Shown: positions 1-12,491 of the stretch, piece by piece | Layout of the letters: each line of letters starts with the position of its first letter | Numbering within the stretch: the first letter of the stretch is position 1 | DNA from: Earliella scabrosa | Taxonomy: Eukaryota; Basidiomycota; Agaricomycetes; Polyporales; Polyporaceae | Length of the DNA stretch: 64,000 bases | Direction of reading: 5' to 3' | Assembly: GCA_022605405.1 (NCBI GenBank) | Contig: JABYQQ010000025.1 | Coordinates: 186,001-250,000, forward strand | Position numbers and translations under genes: made by a program | Notes under the pieces: model-generated | The model's input: only the letters and a program-made list of their open reading frames with translations | Told to the model about the DNA's origin: nothing | The model's database searches: none

Positions 1-1368
1 GGGCGGAAGTGGCCTCAGCTGTTCGTTGCAGGTCTCGAGTTGCGCTGCAATCTGGTCCAGGAGCGCTGGAAGACTGGAATGATGCCGTAGTGAGTAAGTC
101 CATGTTGACGGAAATACAGAATGGATACACGTACGACTCGCGAATGATCTGAGTCAGAAGCTTGCTAATGTTCTGCACCAGATTGTTCGTACCGAATCTG
201 TGACGATGAGAGGAGCTTGCCCAAGGAACTGTATTCTGAAAAAATGCCAGCTCCGCCGCTCGAGCGTCGGCTGGAGAGATGCCGCGCAAGCGTTCGTCGT
301 CGTCTGGCTGGCGAGTGCAGAAGTAACCGTGACGGAGCGGGTGACGACGCCCCTCTAGGACTTCCAGCCAAAGGTCACGGGCCTTCGTGGAGCCGGCAGC
401 GAGCGTATCGGGCTTGGTCATCACACCTTCAAGCCGATCAGTGATATTGACGTGTGCGCTATGTGCGCGAGACTTACCTATTGTCCGTGATCCAGCGGGG
501 TCTGCAAGTTGTGCGAGCCTTGCAGCCTTTTGGTTCTCAATGTCGTCTGCGTACGAACGTCAGATGAATGTCGACGCGACGCGATGATAAGATACGTACC
601 GCTCATAGGCATCGTTACTAGGATGAGACTGTTACCCTTGATGTACGAATTGACCAGGTCTTCGATAAGGTTGACGATCTCGGCATCTGCGTTCTGCACT
701 ATGCCAGGAAGATCGACGAATGACAAGTCCGCGAGGTCGGGACCCGTAAGCTCGACGCAGACGACGTTCCTCGAGAAGCGCAGAGACTTCTTGTCCTTGG
801 ATTGGAGGTCGGCGTCGGTCATGTTCACGAACTTCGAACTATCGACTCCGGGACGAAGGACCGCGGCCTGAGCACGGCGCAGCATGGGTTCAACCTCTTG
901 CTTATCGGTCAGGAGTGGCCCAAACTCGATCTCTTCCACCTCCTCGAGTCTCTGGTCTTTGCCTTCATCATACTCCCAGCGAATCTTAATTTGACAGCTC
1001 CATTCGCCAGATGAGTGAGCGAGGCGACATTCCATCGGACATCGCGTGCATGTCCCCGCATCGCGCGGAACGCTGATCTACATGAGTCGTCGTGAGGTGA
1101 GAGTGAAGTAGTAATCGTGAGACAAAGGCACTCACACCTGAGATGGCTTCCACAAGACTGGACTTCCCCGCGCTCTGGTTCCCAATCACAACGATACGTG
1201 GCAACTCGACGTCAATGTGAGCACTGCGACTGAAGTGAGCCTGGGGCAAGCACAGAAAGCGGACTAACGGACGTACCCTAGCGCTCTGAGCTGCCCTACA
1301 AACTCAATGAGCTCTTTGGAAGTCTTGCCGTAGTCTGTGTTCATAATCGTGGGTCCTTGAGAGGTCAT
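1..1368 (-). CDS. Dynamin-like (Mx-type) GTPase, 3' end outside window
   Basis: This is the N-terminal part of a dynamin superfamily GTPase, read on the minus strand. I take the ATG at 1366-1368. The first exon encodes a short lead with YGKTSKELIEFV, as in the two downstream paralogs. The P-loop GNQSAGKSS follows after an intron, then a long exon (about 478-1060) with the DLPG switch motif, and then TKPD (G4) near 370-420. The stalk begins with LPALLDQIAAQL at the window edge, where the gene is cut off. Introns are short with canonical borders. The family hydrolyses GTP and self-assembles on membranes. Fungal proteins of this type, with no PH or proline-rich domain, are usually labelled Mx-like or Vps1-like. 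It is divergently oriented to the tandem dynamin pair that starts at 2483. Whether it is intact cannot be judged here. Confidence 0.88.
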
Positions 1369-1671
1369 GACGAGAGATTCAAGCGAGTCTGCTAGGGCGT
1401 GATCAAGGCAACAAAGTTATACGGGACTAGCACAGCGATATCAAGCAAGATAGAGAAAGCAAGCAAAGCAAGAAACCGTAAGACAAACGTTCAGGATACT
1501 GAGGAGGAGAAGGGTGGACGAGAGGGAGGTAGTGGCGGAGATGGCGGTAGGGGAAGGACCACCCGACGACGCGAGTCGCCGGCGTCGGACGCGGCTGTGG
1601 CGTCAGCGTCTACTCACGCGACGCGACCGCCACGTGGTCAGACTCACACAACACGAGGCTACTCAACGTGG

Positions 1672-1863
1672 TGACACGACGGGCATACCGGAATATTCGC
1701 CGGTCGAAAAGTGGTTGAAAATGAGTGGCACGAGCTTACCTTTTCGGCGGACCTGCCACTTTTGGACCACTTTTAGCACAACCAGCCGAAAAGGGTAAGC
1801 CCGTGCCACTCATTTTCGCCCACTTTTCGACCGGCAAAAATTCTGGTATGCCCGTCGTGTGAC
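1672..1863. repeat. Foldback (inverted-repeat) element, MITE-like
   Basis: Two arms of about 77-79 bp, near 1672-1748 and 1785-1863, are inverted copies of each other with a few mismatches around a loop of about 36 bp. The ends share ACACGACGGGCATACC. Each arm carries the TCGAAAAGTGG and AATGAGTGGCACG blocks. No target-site duplication is obvious, so the superfamily is unknown. Confidence 0.8.
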
Positions 1864-2427
1864 GCAACCGGTTGGCCGGCGCGGCGGTCCGGCTATTGCC
1901 GGGCGCTCTTCCGGTGCCCGCTCGGGCGCTTACACGTCACCGCCGATCTCTCCAGGCCGCTCGCCATCCGACCGATGCAGTGCACTGCGTCCCCCAGCCT
2001 GTCAGTGTGAGGCCACATATCAAGAGTCCTCCGACTAACTATGCCAGCTTGGGCTCAGTTCAGCTAGTGTACAACCCCATGTCTGCAATGCACCTCCCTG
2101 GCGTCGACAGTGTGTCGCGCTTGACGACGTCTGCTTGAACACTCCGCTCCAACGTCAAACAACGTCACTATGTAAGTGCCATGCCTTCATTCTTCGCATT
2201 CGCAATCAATTGAATAACTGATGTATCCACGAACTTTAGGACTGTCGTGTCGGTGTCCATCACAGTAGCAAGCTCACTGCCATAAAGAGCACATCAGCCT
2301 CATGCACAGTTGTGCTTCGATTTTCGTTCAGCACGAGGACTGCGTTGATATTTGATGTCTGCCGCAGCACTATTCGCCCTGGCAGATCCGCAAAGTCCTC
2401 GCAAGTCGTTCAAGTCCTCAGGGTGCG

Positions 2428-2435
2428 TATATAAG
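2428..2435 (+). promoter_or_regulatory. TATA-like box of dynamin gene 1
   Basis: TATATAAG lies 48 bp upstream of the ATG at 2483. It fits a TATA box for the first tandem dynamin gene; the 5' UTR would then be very short. Confidence 0.4.
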
Positions 2436-2482
2436 TCTGGAGGATATCTCAGTGGGACTCCCCTACCCCGCTCGGAGACTAC

Positions 2483-5250
2483 ATGTTTCCCCTCATGCTG
2501 ACATCCTCCGACCCGCCCGTTTCATCCGCCTTGATTGGCGATACTAGCTATGCTAAGACGACAAAGGAACTGATTCAGTTCGTCTCGGCGCTCCGAGCAC
2601 TTGGGTACGTTCCCGACTCCCAACTCGTTTTGACTCCGTCCTCACACACAAGGGCAGCGCGCAAGTCTATCTGGACCTTCCGCGCATCGTCGTCATCGGC
2701 AACCAAAGCGCGGGGAAGTCAAGTCTGGTAGAGGCGATCTCCGGGGTTAGTCTGTGCTCCCCGAACCGACTCCTCCTCCCTGACCCTTCACTCTCCTCCA
2801 GATCAACGTCCCACGCGATGCTGGCACCTGCACGCGCTGCCCGATGGAATGCAGGCTCTCAAACACCTCAGAGGCCTGGTCGTGCCAAATCTCGATCCGG
2901 TGGGAGTATGACGGCGACGGCAAGAGGGCCGACGAGGTCAGCGAGGTGGTGTTCGGGGACGTTCTCCTCAACAAGGACGACGTCGAGCCGATGCTCCGTC
3001 GCGCGCAGGCTGCCATTCTGAACCCGACCATCCCGCTCTCTCGCTTCCTCGACGCGGACATCGATACGGTGAGAGCTGGCGGTGTGAAAGTCTTAGGCTC
3101 GAAGCCTCTTGCCTTCTCCCGAAACGTCATCTGCGTCGACCTCGCTGGTCCGGAGCTTGTGGATCTCTCCTTCGTGGATCTTCCTGGTGGGTTTTGCGGG
3201 GTTCCCCTTGTTTTCTGCATTGACCAATGCCACCTAGGTATCGTCCAGAATGCGGACCAAGAAGTCGTCCAGCTCGTAGAGGATCTGGTGACCTCTTACG
3301 TCGAAGGGAATTGCCTGATCCTGGTGACCCTGCCCATGAGCGGTCAGTCGTGTCCATCGCTGCCCCATTGCGCTTCTGATCTTGCTTTATTTCCAGACGA
3401 CATCGAGAACCAGAAGGCAGCGCGTATCGCTAAACATGTTGACCCAGAAGGTCTGCGCACAATCGGTAAGTCTGCTCGTGCTCACCAAGTCATTCAACAC
3501 GACTGACGAGTATCATGAGGCGTCATGACGAAGCCTGACACTTTGCTCCCCGGCGCGACGAAGAGCAGGGAGATGTGGTCGGACGTGCTTGAGGGCCGCC
3601 GCCACCCCTTGAAGCATGGGTACTACTGCACCCGTCAGCCAGACGACGACAGACGCCTCGCCGGAATCACCCGCGCCGAGGCACGCGCCGCTGAGGCCGA
3701 GTTCTTCAGGACGACTGCCCCCTGGTCTTCGTCTTCCGTTCCAAACCGTTTCGGTACTGCGAATCTCGTCAAAAACATCAGCGAACTCCTCACGAAGATC
3801 ATAAGCGACTCGTCAGTATTGCGTACTAGCCTGCTATCATCAGCGTGCTCGATCTGACATCTTACCACATAGCCTACCCAACCTTCTCGGCGAGGTCGCT
3901 TCCCAGCTCAACGCTTGCAGGAAGCAGCTGGCTGCGCTTCCCCCGCTTGTCACCACCGACCCTTCCGCGTTCGTCTTCAACCTCGTAGTCAGCTTCTGTT
4001 CCGACGTCCTGCAGCACGTTGAGGGTTCTCCTACCCACACGCAGCTGGTCCAGACAAACAAGGCCACATACGAGACGTTCAAGACGTCCATTTTGTCTAC
4101 AGCGCCGGCATTTGTCCCCTTTGAGCGCGACAGCGGCAGCTCGAAAGAGTCGAAACGGAACGTCGAATACCTCAAGGTCGATGACGAGTCGGACAAGGCC
4201 GTCGAGTCCAGTCTCAAGACGAAGCGCGTGATGTACCTCGGGGACGTGCGGCAGCAGATCAGATCGTGAGATCCGTCATTTGTATTCCTCCGTCCAGAAC
4301 TAACTTCACGTACTGTGTCTCCACAGATACGTCACGCGCGAGCTGCCCAACAACATCCCGTACGCAGCGAAGCGTGGGTTCATCCGCGACTTCCAGCAAC
4401 CTTGGGAGCACCACGCGATGCTGTGCTTCGACCGGGTCTACGCCTCCTTCAAGGACGCATTGATGGAGGTCATCAAGGAGCGCTTCGACCGCTTTGGGAA
4501 CCTGAGAGCTGTCATCGCGTAAGCGCAAGTCTCTCGCCCCTCACACTTGCTCGTGTCCCTGACATGCGCGCTCCGCCTCTATCTTCAGACCGGCTGTCAT
4601 GGAGCAGCTGCACCGCCACTCGCAGCGAGCCACTGCACATGTGAAGACGATCCTCAAACTCGAGAGCGCGCCGCCGTTCACCCAGAACACGCACTACTTC
4701 GCCGACAAACGGGACCAACAGCTTGCCCAGTACAAGCGCGCGCGTCCCAAGGCGAACAGCTCCAACTTCAACTTCTCGTCAGGTGCCACTGCCGGTACCG
4801 TTCCCGAAGCGCTCGCAGCCTTGGCTCGCCTGGGGTTTACGGTCAAGGAGGAAGACCTCGGGAAGCTCAACCCGCCGGACGAGTTTCAGGAGGAGCTCGA
4901 GGTCATGGCGGAAGTGCGCGCGTACTTCCAGGTTGCGTACAAGGTGCGTCCAAGGCACCCAGCTACATTGCACCTTCGCCAGTGCCACGGGCTAACGTAT
5001 ATTTGTGACGTTACAGCGCGTAATTGACTACGTCCCACTCTCCATTGACAGCTACTTCTTGTACGCGTTCGCCGAGGGCCTGCAAGAAGTGCTTTTCGCG
5101 AAGCTCGAACTGGGTGCTCCGAGCGCCGACAAGAAGTGCGCTGCATATATCGCAGAGGAGCCGGGGATTGTTGCTCTTCGGTCCGAGGTATTCACGAAGA
5201 AGAGGCGGCTGGAGAGCGTGCAGAACGCACTGTTCAATTTCGGCTTGTAG
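2483..5250 (+). CDS. Dynamin-like (Mx-type) GTPase, tandem copy 1
   Basis: A complete ten-exon gene encodes about 740 residues in my splice model. Residues 1-41 form a lead peptide containing YAKTTKELIQFVSALRALG. Then come G1 GNQSAGKSS, the INVPRDAGTCTR segment, G3 DLPG, G4 TKPD, the stalk (LPNLLGEVASQL... to FDRFGNLRAVIA), a short Ser/Asn-rich linker, and a C-terminal GTPase effector domain ending LESVQNALFNFGL. There is no PH or proline-rich domain, as in Mx/Vps1-like dynamins. One intron before GVMTKPD ends in GAG|GC rather than a pyrimidine-rich CAG; the reading frame across it is clean. The family uses GTP hydrolysis for membrane remodelling or, for Mx proteins, antiviral binding. The cellular role here is not deducible. 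Its closest visible relative is the next gene. Confidence 0.93.
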
Positions 5251-5582
5251 ATCCCTCGGTTTCACGCGTTTGTACCGATCCCACGGTGTCGAAGTCCTAC
5301 GCAAAATGACAGATATAGACGCGTTTCTTGACTACACCCCGTCAAGACTGACCAGCTGTGCCATCAGCCTGTCCTATTTCGCTCGCAACGCCTTTGGTTT
5401 ATGACATTGTAAGGGTGCGCTTCATTTACTCTCTTCGCACGACTGTCCTAGTCTCACGGCATTTGCGCGCTACCGCAGCACACCATCGCGAAGGCGGTGG
5501 ATATTACCTTCCATGAGTCCGTGAGTATAAGGCTTGAAAAGACGTTGCTTGTGCTCGGCACCACCTGGTCTGTTCTCTCACA
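5251..5582. other. Spacer between tandem dynamin genes
   Basis: About 330 bp separate the stop of dynamin copy 1 from the ATG of copy 2. It should hold the terminator of the first gene and the promoter of the second. No gene or repeat is seen. Confidence 0.5.
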
Positions 5583-8322
5583 ATGCTGTCCCCCACAGAC
5601 GACCTGGTGAAGTCGAACGTACTGATTGGTGAAACAGGATATGCGAAGAGTACGAAAGAGCTCATCCAGTTCGTTACCACTTTGCGGTCGCTGGGGTACG
5701 TTCATCAGTTCGTTCAGTGCCACTGCGTGTCTCAGCGCAGAACATCCACGACAATAGTGCCCAAGTATACCTCGACCTACCGCGCATAGTCGTCATCGGC
5801 AACCAGAGCGCTGGTAAATCGAGTCTTGTCGAGGCGATCTCAGGTGTAAGCCTCCTTCCATTCCCTCTCGGAGGTTTCTGATAGTACATTCCTCTTCCAG
5901 ATTACCGTTCCACGAGATGCAGGCACCTGCACACGCGCTCCTATGGAGTGCAGACTCTCAAATTCGCAGGACGGGTGGTCGTGTCGCATCTCGATCCGAT
6001 GGGAGTTCGACGAAGACGGGGAGAGGCTCGACGAGGTCAGCGAAGTCCCGTTCGGTGAGCTGATCACGGACAAGAACGACGTTGAGCCTATGCTCCGCCG
6101 CGCGCAAGCCGCGATCTTGAACCCTAGCATTCCCCTCTCGCATTTCCTCGAGGCGGACATGAAGACTATCCGAACTGGAGGCGTGAAGGTCCTAGGCTCT
6201 AAACCGCTCGCGTTCTCACGGAATGTCATCTGTGTCGACCTTGCGGGACCCGACCTCGGCGACCTCTCGTTTGTTGATCTGCCTGGTGAGCCACTCATTT
6301 GTGATGTACGCCTGAAGGTGGAGAATCGCTGACGTGCGTGCCAGGTATCGTTCAGAACGCCGAACCAGAGATCGTGCAGTTGGTCGAGGATCTTGTGACG
6401 TCGCACGTTCAGGGTAACTCCCTCATTCTGGTGACGTTGCCCATGAGTGGTGCGTCGGCTGCCGCATACGCTTTCCATGGGTGTATGTCTCACATCACTC
6501 ACACGGGTAGATGACATCGAGAATCAGAAAGCTGCACGAATTGCCAAGCTCGCCGATCCGCAAGGGCTTCGTACCATTGGTGTGTTTCGTCTCTCCATAT
6601 GGCGTACGGTCCAGGTTGTCTGACAACACATTATCACAGGTGTCATGACCAAGCCTGACACCCTTGCGCCCGGGTCGACGAAAAGCAGAGAAATGTGGCT
6701 TGATGTGATAGAAGGCCGACGTCACCCGTTGAAGCACGGGTACTACTGCACTCGCCAGCCGGATGACGACTCTCGTATCTCCGGGATATCACCCGCGGAT
6801 GCGCGCGCAGCTGAGGCCCAGTTCTTCAAGACGACCGCTCCTTGGTCGAGCTCTACCGCTTCGCATCGCTTCGGGACTCCCAATCTGGTCAAGAGTATCA
6901 GTGAACTGCTCACGAAGATCATCAGTGACTCGTCAGTACTTGCTGTTCTCTTCGAGCTCGTTCTCTGCTGACGTGTGACCACGTCCATTAGCCTACCGAA
7001 GCTCCTGGGCGAAGTTGCCTCGCAACTAGCAGCATGCAAGAAACAGCTTGACACGCTCCCTCCGCTCGTGACGGCCGATCCGACCGCGTTCGTGTTCAAC
7101 CTCGTCGTGAAATTTTGTGCAGAGGTCTTCCAGCACGTCGACGGCTCACCTGCACACACCAAGCTAGTCCAGACGAACAAGGATTTGTACCGCAGGTTCA
7201 AGACTTCCATCCGTTCCACCGCACCCCCGTTCGTTCCTTTCAAAGAGAACGAGGCTCCGGATAATGGCGTGTCCGACCATATCAAGCTCGACGACGAGGC
7301 AGACGAGGAAGGCGAGGATAATTCAATCACCTCGCACCCCACCATGTACCTTGAGCAGGTACGAGAGCGGATCAGAACGTGAGTACTACTTGGGCAGCTC
7401 CCCTACTACACAGACTCACATTACCGTCAGTGCGGTGACGCGCGAGCTGCCTGGCAACATCCCGTATACCGCCAAGCGAGCATTCATATGCGAGTTCCAG
7501 GACTCGTGGGAGCAGCACGCGCTCATGTGTTTCGATCGCATCCACGAGACGTTCAAGGGAACCCTGACCGATCTCGTCAGGGACCGATTCAATCGCTTTA
7601 GCAACCTCAAGGCGGTCATCGCGTGAGTATCCGACGCTGTCGCTGCAGAATGTCGGTGACTCACATCACATGTCCTCGCAGACCTATCATCATGGAACAG
7701 TTGCAGATCCACTCGGAGCAGACGACTGCACATGTGAAGACAATCCTCAAGCTCGAAGCTGCGCCTCCCTTCACGCAGAACACACACTACCTCGCGGACA
7801 AGCGCGACAAGCTGCACGCGCAGTACAAAAGGGCCCGTCCTGGGAGTGCTAACATGAGTGGCTCCTCGAGCAATTACACGGTCGCCGACGCGATTAGCTC
7901 GCTGGCGCGTCTCGGGTTCACCGTCACTGAGGAAGATCTCGGGAAGTTGAACCCGCCGGACGAGTTTGAGGAAGAGCTGGCCATCATGGCGGAAGTCCGC
8001 GCGTATTTCCATGTCGCGTACAAGGTGCGTGCTAATCTCAGGCTTAGTCTCTATCCGTATGAACTCTCACGCTCTCTTCCCGCTGCAGCGCGTCATCGAC
8101 TACATTCCGCTCTCTATCGACAGTCATTTCCTGTACGCGTTTGCCGAGTCACTTCAGGCGGTCCTGTTCGAGAAGCTCGGCTTGGGCTCTTCGAACGCCG
8201 ACACCAGGTGTGCGGCGTACATCGCGGAGGAGCCGAGTGTCGTGGCTCTCCGCTCCGAAGTTCTCACCAAACAGAAGAAGCTCGAGAGCGTCCAAAGAGC
8301 ACTCTTCAATTTCGGTCTGTAA
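5583..8322 (+). CDS. Dynamin-like (Mx-type) GTPase, tandem copy 2
   Basis: A full-length paralog of the gene just upstream, with the same intron positions. It has the lead ETGYAKSTKELIQFVTTL, P-loop GNQSAGKSS, DLPG, TKPD, a stalk, an acidic linker (DDEADEEGEDNS near 7290-7320), and a C-terminal effector domain ending QRALFNFGL. The start at 5583 matches the homologous ATG of copy 1. All GTP-binding motifs are present and the frame is intact across all introns, so it should be functional. Its 3' end and downstream region are also found as an inverted, decayed copy at 52136-52384 next to the second head+WD40 gene. It converges on the WD40 gene at 8592. Confidence 0.93.
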
Positions 8323-8591
8323 CTTTCCCCTCGCAGCATCCTTTTGTAATGGACCACAGACTATCTCGGTTGGACCAAGGAGAACGAGCTTTGAGACTAG
8401 AATGTACATTCAGCTTCCGTTGTAGAACGACATCCAAGTTCCTGCGCAAATGCACTTCCTAATGGTCACCTGCGTCATGCACAACAAGCATGTCAACGTA
8501 AATATGCCAATATCACAGACTTGAAGAGAAGAGAGTACTGTGCGTAGTGATCGTGCATCGAGTCATTGAGGTCTACAATTCCGTACAGGAC

Positions 8592-11335
8592 TCACAGATG
8601 CGTGATCGTCCTGATGCGAACCGTACCATCATGAGACCCTGACGCGAGCGTCGCGTCGTCCGGTCCGAACATCACCATCGTCACATTGTCGCTATGCTCG
8701 TTGAACGTCGCAATGAGCGACCCGTCCTCCGCGTTCCACAGCCGCACCGTGTTGTCCGACGCCGCCGACGCGATGAACTTGCCCCCAGGGGAGAACGCGA
8801 CGGCGTTGATCATGTTATCGTGCCCGTCGAGCGAAAGCACCCGCTCGCCGCTGTACGAGTCGCAGATCTTCACCGTCGAGTCGCTCGAGCCCGACGCGAC
8901 TCGCTTCCCGTCCGCCGAGAACGCGACGCACCACACGGGCCCGGTGTGCTCGTGCAGGATGACGAGGGCCTCGCCCGTCTCGGCGTTCCACACGCGGCTG
9001 CTCCCGTCGTCGGACGCGGTGATGATCCGCCGTCCGTCGGGGGAGAACGCGACGTTGCAGACCATGCCCTTGTGGCCTTGGAGGCTCGACTTGGGCACTC
9101 CCTGCCCGAGCGACGCGAGTTCCCAGACGTGGGCCTCGCTCTCCGTCCCGCCCGTGGCCATGAATCGACCATCGGGGGAGAACACAATGAAGGTGATGAC
9201 TGCGAAGTGCTTCCCGATCTTGACCATCCGTTCGTATGTATCCGCGTTGTAGATGCTCAGCGAGCCGTCGTACCCGCCCGCGATGAGCATGGAGCCGTCG
9301 GGCGTGTACCCGAGAGCGTGGACGGGGACGCCGGTCTTGATGGTCCTCATCTTGACGCCTCCGTCGACCTGCCAGATGATGATTTCCTCGTCGTTGGAGC
9401 CCGTAGCGAGGATGCGACTGTCGCGAGAGAATGCGAGTGCGGAGACGGTGTCCATGTGGTCGGATTTCTTGTACATCGCGCTGTTCTCGTGTGCGTCCCA
9501 GACAATGACCGTGGTGTCCTCGGAGCCGCTCGCAGCATATGCGCCATCCGGAGAGTAGGCCAGTGCGGTCACGGCGCCATCGTGGACGCTCGTCGGCGCG
9601 GCGGGGTCAATGTGCTTGCGGACCGTTCGCTCTTCTCCGTCATCCTCATGGCCCGCGTTCGCCGGAGGAGGGTGAATGCCATCTGCATGTCGAATACGAT
9701 CATGTTCTGTAAGCTAGGTGTAGGGAAAGCAGTACCGAAACCTACGTTGGCTATCAGTGGGCGGGTCCACTAGTGGTGTGGGTGCCGACCCCTCGTCAAC
9801 AATTCCCTCGGGGACATCTTCAGGCGCTCGTGACTTGTGCAGGTCGAGTACGACAGCGACCGTGCCAACTACGATGTGAGGAGTCAGATTCTCCGCTGAA
9901 CACTATATCTGGCGGATGAGACGAACCCCCGTGCTCATCAACTTCGATTGGTGGCTTGAGCTCTCTTATCGCACTTGCAATGTCAAGAGGAAACTGGCGA
10001 TCCTTCGAAAACAACTTGCGTGAGATCATACCATGCAAGGCTGGCGTAGCTTTAACACCGACCTTAAACATAGCATAGATGTCTCGATCGGATGCAATCG
10101 CCATTGATGCTTCAGGATTACTCTTGGAGGCGCGGCCGCTGTGAGCAGTGTAGACCGACGAGCAGCTGCGAAGAGTGGCATACCTCTAAGATGTAGTCGA
10201 GCAGGTCGTTTACTGGATCGTATGGCTGTTAGGAGCTTCAGTGGGGTATATCAGCAGGATATGGTCATGCATGCCTACCGTAGTTTCAGAATCCTCCTCT
10301 ATGAAAGAGTCGTCCTCAACCTCAAGTTGCGGGCCGACCTCATCCGGTCCAGGCGGAGGAAGTTCATGCGGACCGGCGCCAGCCTTCATAGCTCGATAGC
10401 TGAAGAACCTGAGCTTCACCTTGAAATAGTGGATGAAGATACACTGATCGGCCTTCTCTTCTTCTGCTTCGAGCGACACTTGGGACCCGCTCGCCGACTG
10501 AGGGCCCACCGTCGTGCTTGATGCAAAGGATCGTCGACGCGCTTTTGGGCCGTACGAGTAATACGTGTTCGGGAGACTCTGATTCGATATACTGACGGCC
10601 AGGTTCATGCCCGCGATGGAGGATAGGTCCGCTGTGAGCGAGCCTTGCTTCTTCTTGTATTGTCCATGGAAAGCCGTAACGGCCCATCTGTTGGTCTTTG
10701 TCGTACCAGAAACGAACATAATCTCATGCTCCTTGAGGTTGTATCCGAGCTTGTTGTTGGCGAAATCGTCCCAATCGGCGATGTGCTCACGGATGTAATT
10801 CACGATATGGCGCTTTGCCTCGATGTCTTGCGATTCGGATGAAGGGGCGAACATGAGAAGTGCACCCGAGTCAGCATCACATTTGAAGTTGAAACTGGCC
10901 CCACCGGACGCTACAGGTACAGGCAGAGGTCTACGAGAGTTGGATCAGCGTAAGGTTATAGGACGCCGCAACTTGAATTTTTCGGAAATGAACTTACGCG
11001 CCAGCTTCTGCTCCAGCGTTTATTTCAACGCTGTTGATGTGCCGACCATACAGCGGAGGTCGCCCGGCTCTCTCCACAGGGCCAGAGATATGGAGATTGG
11101 GTGGATTGAACGGGGCAAAATGGTCTGGAACACCGTGAGCGACCGGTTGCTGGTCCGGATCCTTCCTTGCGTTGAAGAGCTGCATGAAACCACCCTTCTT
11201 GAGCCAACCCACGTCGCCGACGTCAACAACGCTGGCAGTAGGATCGTGGTCGGGAAACCATAGTGGATATCCATGACCGTGATGATACAATTCCTGGGCG
11301 TAGATGTCCCAAGCGAACGGTCCGGTCGCAGCCAT
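8592..11335 (-). CDS. Head-domain + WD40 beta-propeller protein, copy 1
   Basis: A multi-exon gene starting at the CAT at 11333-11335. Exon 1 encodes a head with HGHGYPLWFP and GDVGWLKKGGFMQLFNA. The next large exon carries the DWDDFANNKLGY and SGTTKTN...AVTAFH segments, which I know from many uncharacterised agaricomycete proteins. Short linking exons follow (VYDPVNDLLDYIL, EASMAIASDRDIYAMFK, then an Asp/Pro-rich linker), then a single exon of about 330 residues with seven WD40 blades such as SPDGAYAASGSED and NTVRLWNAEDG. Such proteins have no known function; WD40 propellers act as binding platforms. It converges with dynamin copy 2. The paralog at 49281-51913 is collinear exon by exon. The order of the short exons is my model and could shift by a few codons. 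Confidence 0.85.
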
Positions 11336-12491
11336 GTAACAAAGAAGTTTGAAGGTGACAAGGTACCGGCTTGGGCTAAGCTAAGCGTATACGGCGAGGA
11401 CTCAGAGGCGAGATGAACGTTGAGGGAGGGAGTCAAACGAAGCAAGAACCTTGAACCGCGATGGTGCGAAGCATCGCCTCCCACGAGGCACATAACAGGG
11501 CGCTCTGTACACATCGATAGAGAAGACTATGATGTCTTGCCCAAAGAACGAGGCATAAGGTGGGAAGCTCACGTTCTGTCCATCTAGATCTTGTTGTCTC
11601 GCGTGAAGTAACAAGTTGGCCGAAATAGCCACCAAGACTCGGATTCGGCAAATGGTTGCGTTGTTAGGGTGAAAGCATAGCATTGGTAGATCTTGGTGCA
11701 CTGGTATATGGTCTGAGTGGAAAGCAGAAGAAGAGAGACTGACGTGATAAGCTGGTATGGTCAACATTGTGTTCGATGACTGCAGACTGGGCTGAACCTT
11801 TTGTTGTCTGGGTTCAAGGCGTGACGCCAGCGGGAATTTCCTAATGCGTATCCCCCGCCACCATGTCGGTTGTCGGTCCGAGTTCCGCTTACCAGAGACG
11901 CCAGAACAACACGTCATGCGTCAGGCACATGCCCAGGAAATGCTCTCCTCATTGCCAATCTTCAAGCTTCACCAGTGGCAGGCAGGTGGCAGGCCTCAAG
12001 CTCCCCTACGCTTGAAGCAGTGTAGTGGGTCTGCGCAATACCTATGTATGTATCAATTTCTGCTCTTCGCCCGAACGTCGGTATTGATTACTCGACAGAA
12101 ACATTGTTCTGAATAAGGTGCTGCTTGAGCTCTGGAACGAGTGCGAAGGATTTGCCTTGAGGGGACCCCCGGCTGCTGAACAGTGCCCTAACAGCATTTC
12201 TTTGTTTTTGATATTGCGCGGTTCACAATGCTACTCCGCGACAAGGAAGCCGTCGCCCCGGGTCGCTGCGCCTTACAGACGAAACGAGCACCAGGGAACA
12301 AGGTCTCTAAGTCACAGAGTGCTGCAGTGTTGATACCCGTACTATAACGTTGATGTTATTTGCCCTATATCTTGTGCGTAGGTTGCATCATTCGAGTCCC
12401 TCACTCCCTGCTCTTCTCCCTTTAGGCAGATCATACTACGGTACGTCGAGATATGCGTCCCTGATCACGTTGAGCATCGCTCATTCGCATC
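11336..12491. other. Divergent intergenic region, head+WD40 / F-box
   Basis: About 1.15 kb between the start codons of the head+WD40 gene (-) and the F-box gene (+). A 171-residue open frame on the minus strand (11402-11917) has no recognisable motif and I do not call it. The region is presumably a bidirectional promoter. Confidence 0.5.

Larger units (their letters stand above)
1369..2482. other. Divergent intergenic region between dynamin genes
   Basis: It lies between the start codons of two divergent dynamin genes and presumably holds both promoters. It contains the foldback repeat at 1672-1863. No convincing gene is seen; the open frames at 1399-1798 are low-complexity Arg/Gly/Glu-rich and overlap the repeat. 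Confidence 0.6.

Noticed and set aside
8694..9773. 359-residue plus-strand frame opposite the head+WD40 gene
   Set aside because: It mirrors the GC-rich codons of the WD40 exon, has Arg/Val/Asp-rich composition without motifs, and recurs opposite the paralog (50915-51874). It is a shadow frame.
11402..11917. 171-residue minus-strand frame upstream of the head+WD40 gene
   Set aside because: No motif, no splice context, and it lies in a presumed promoter.
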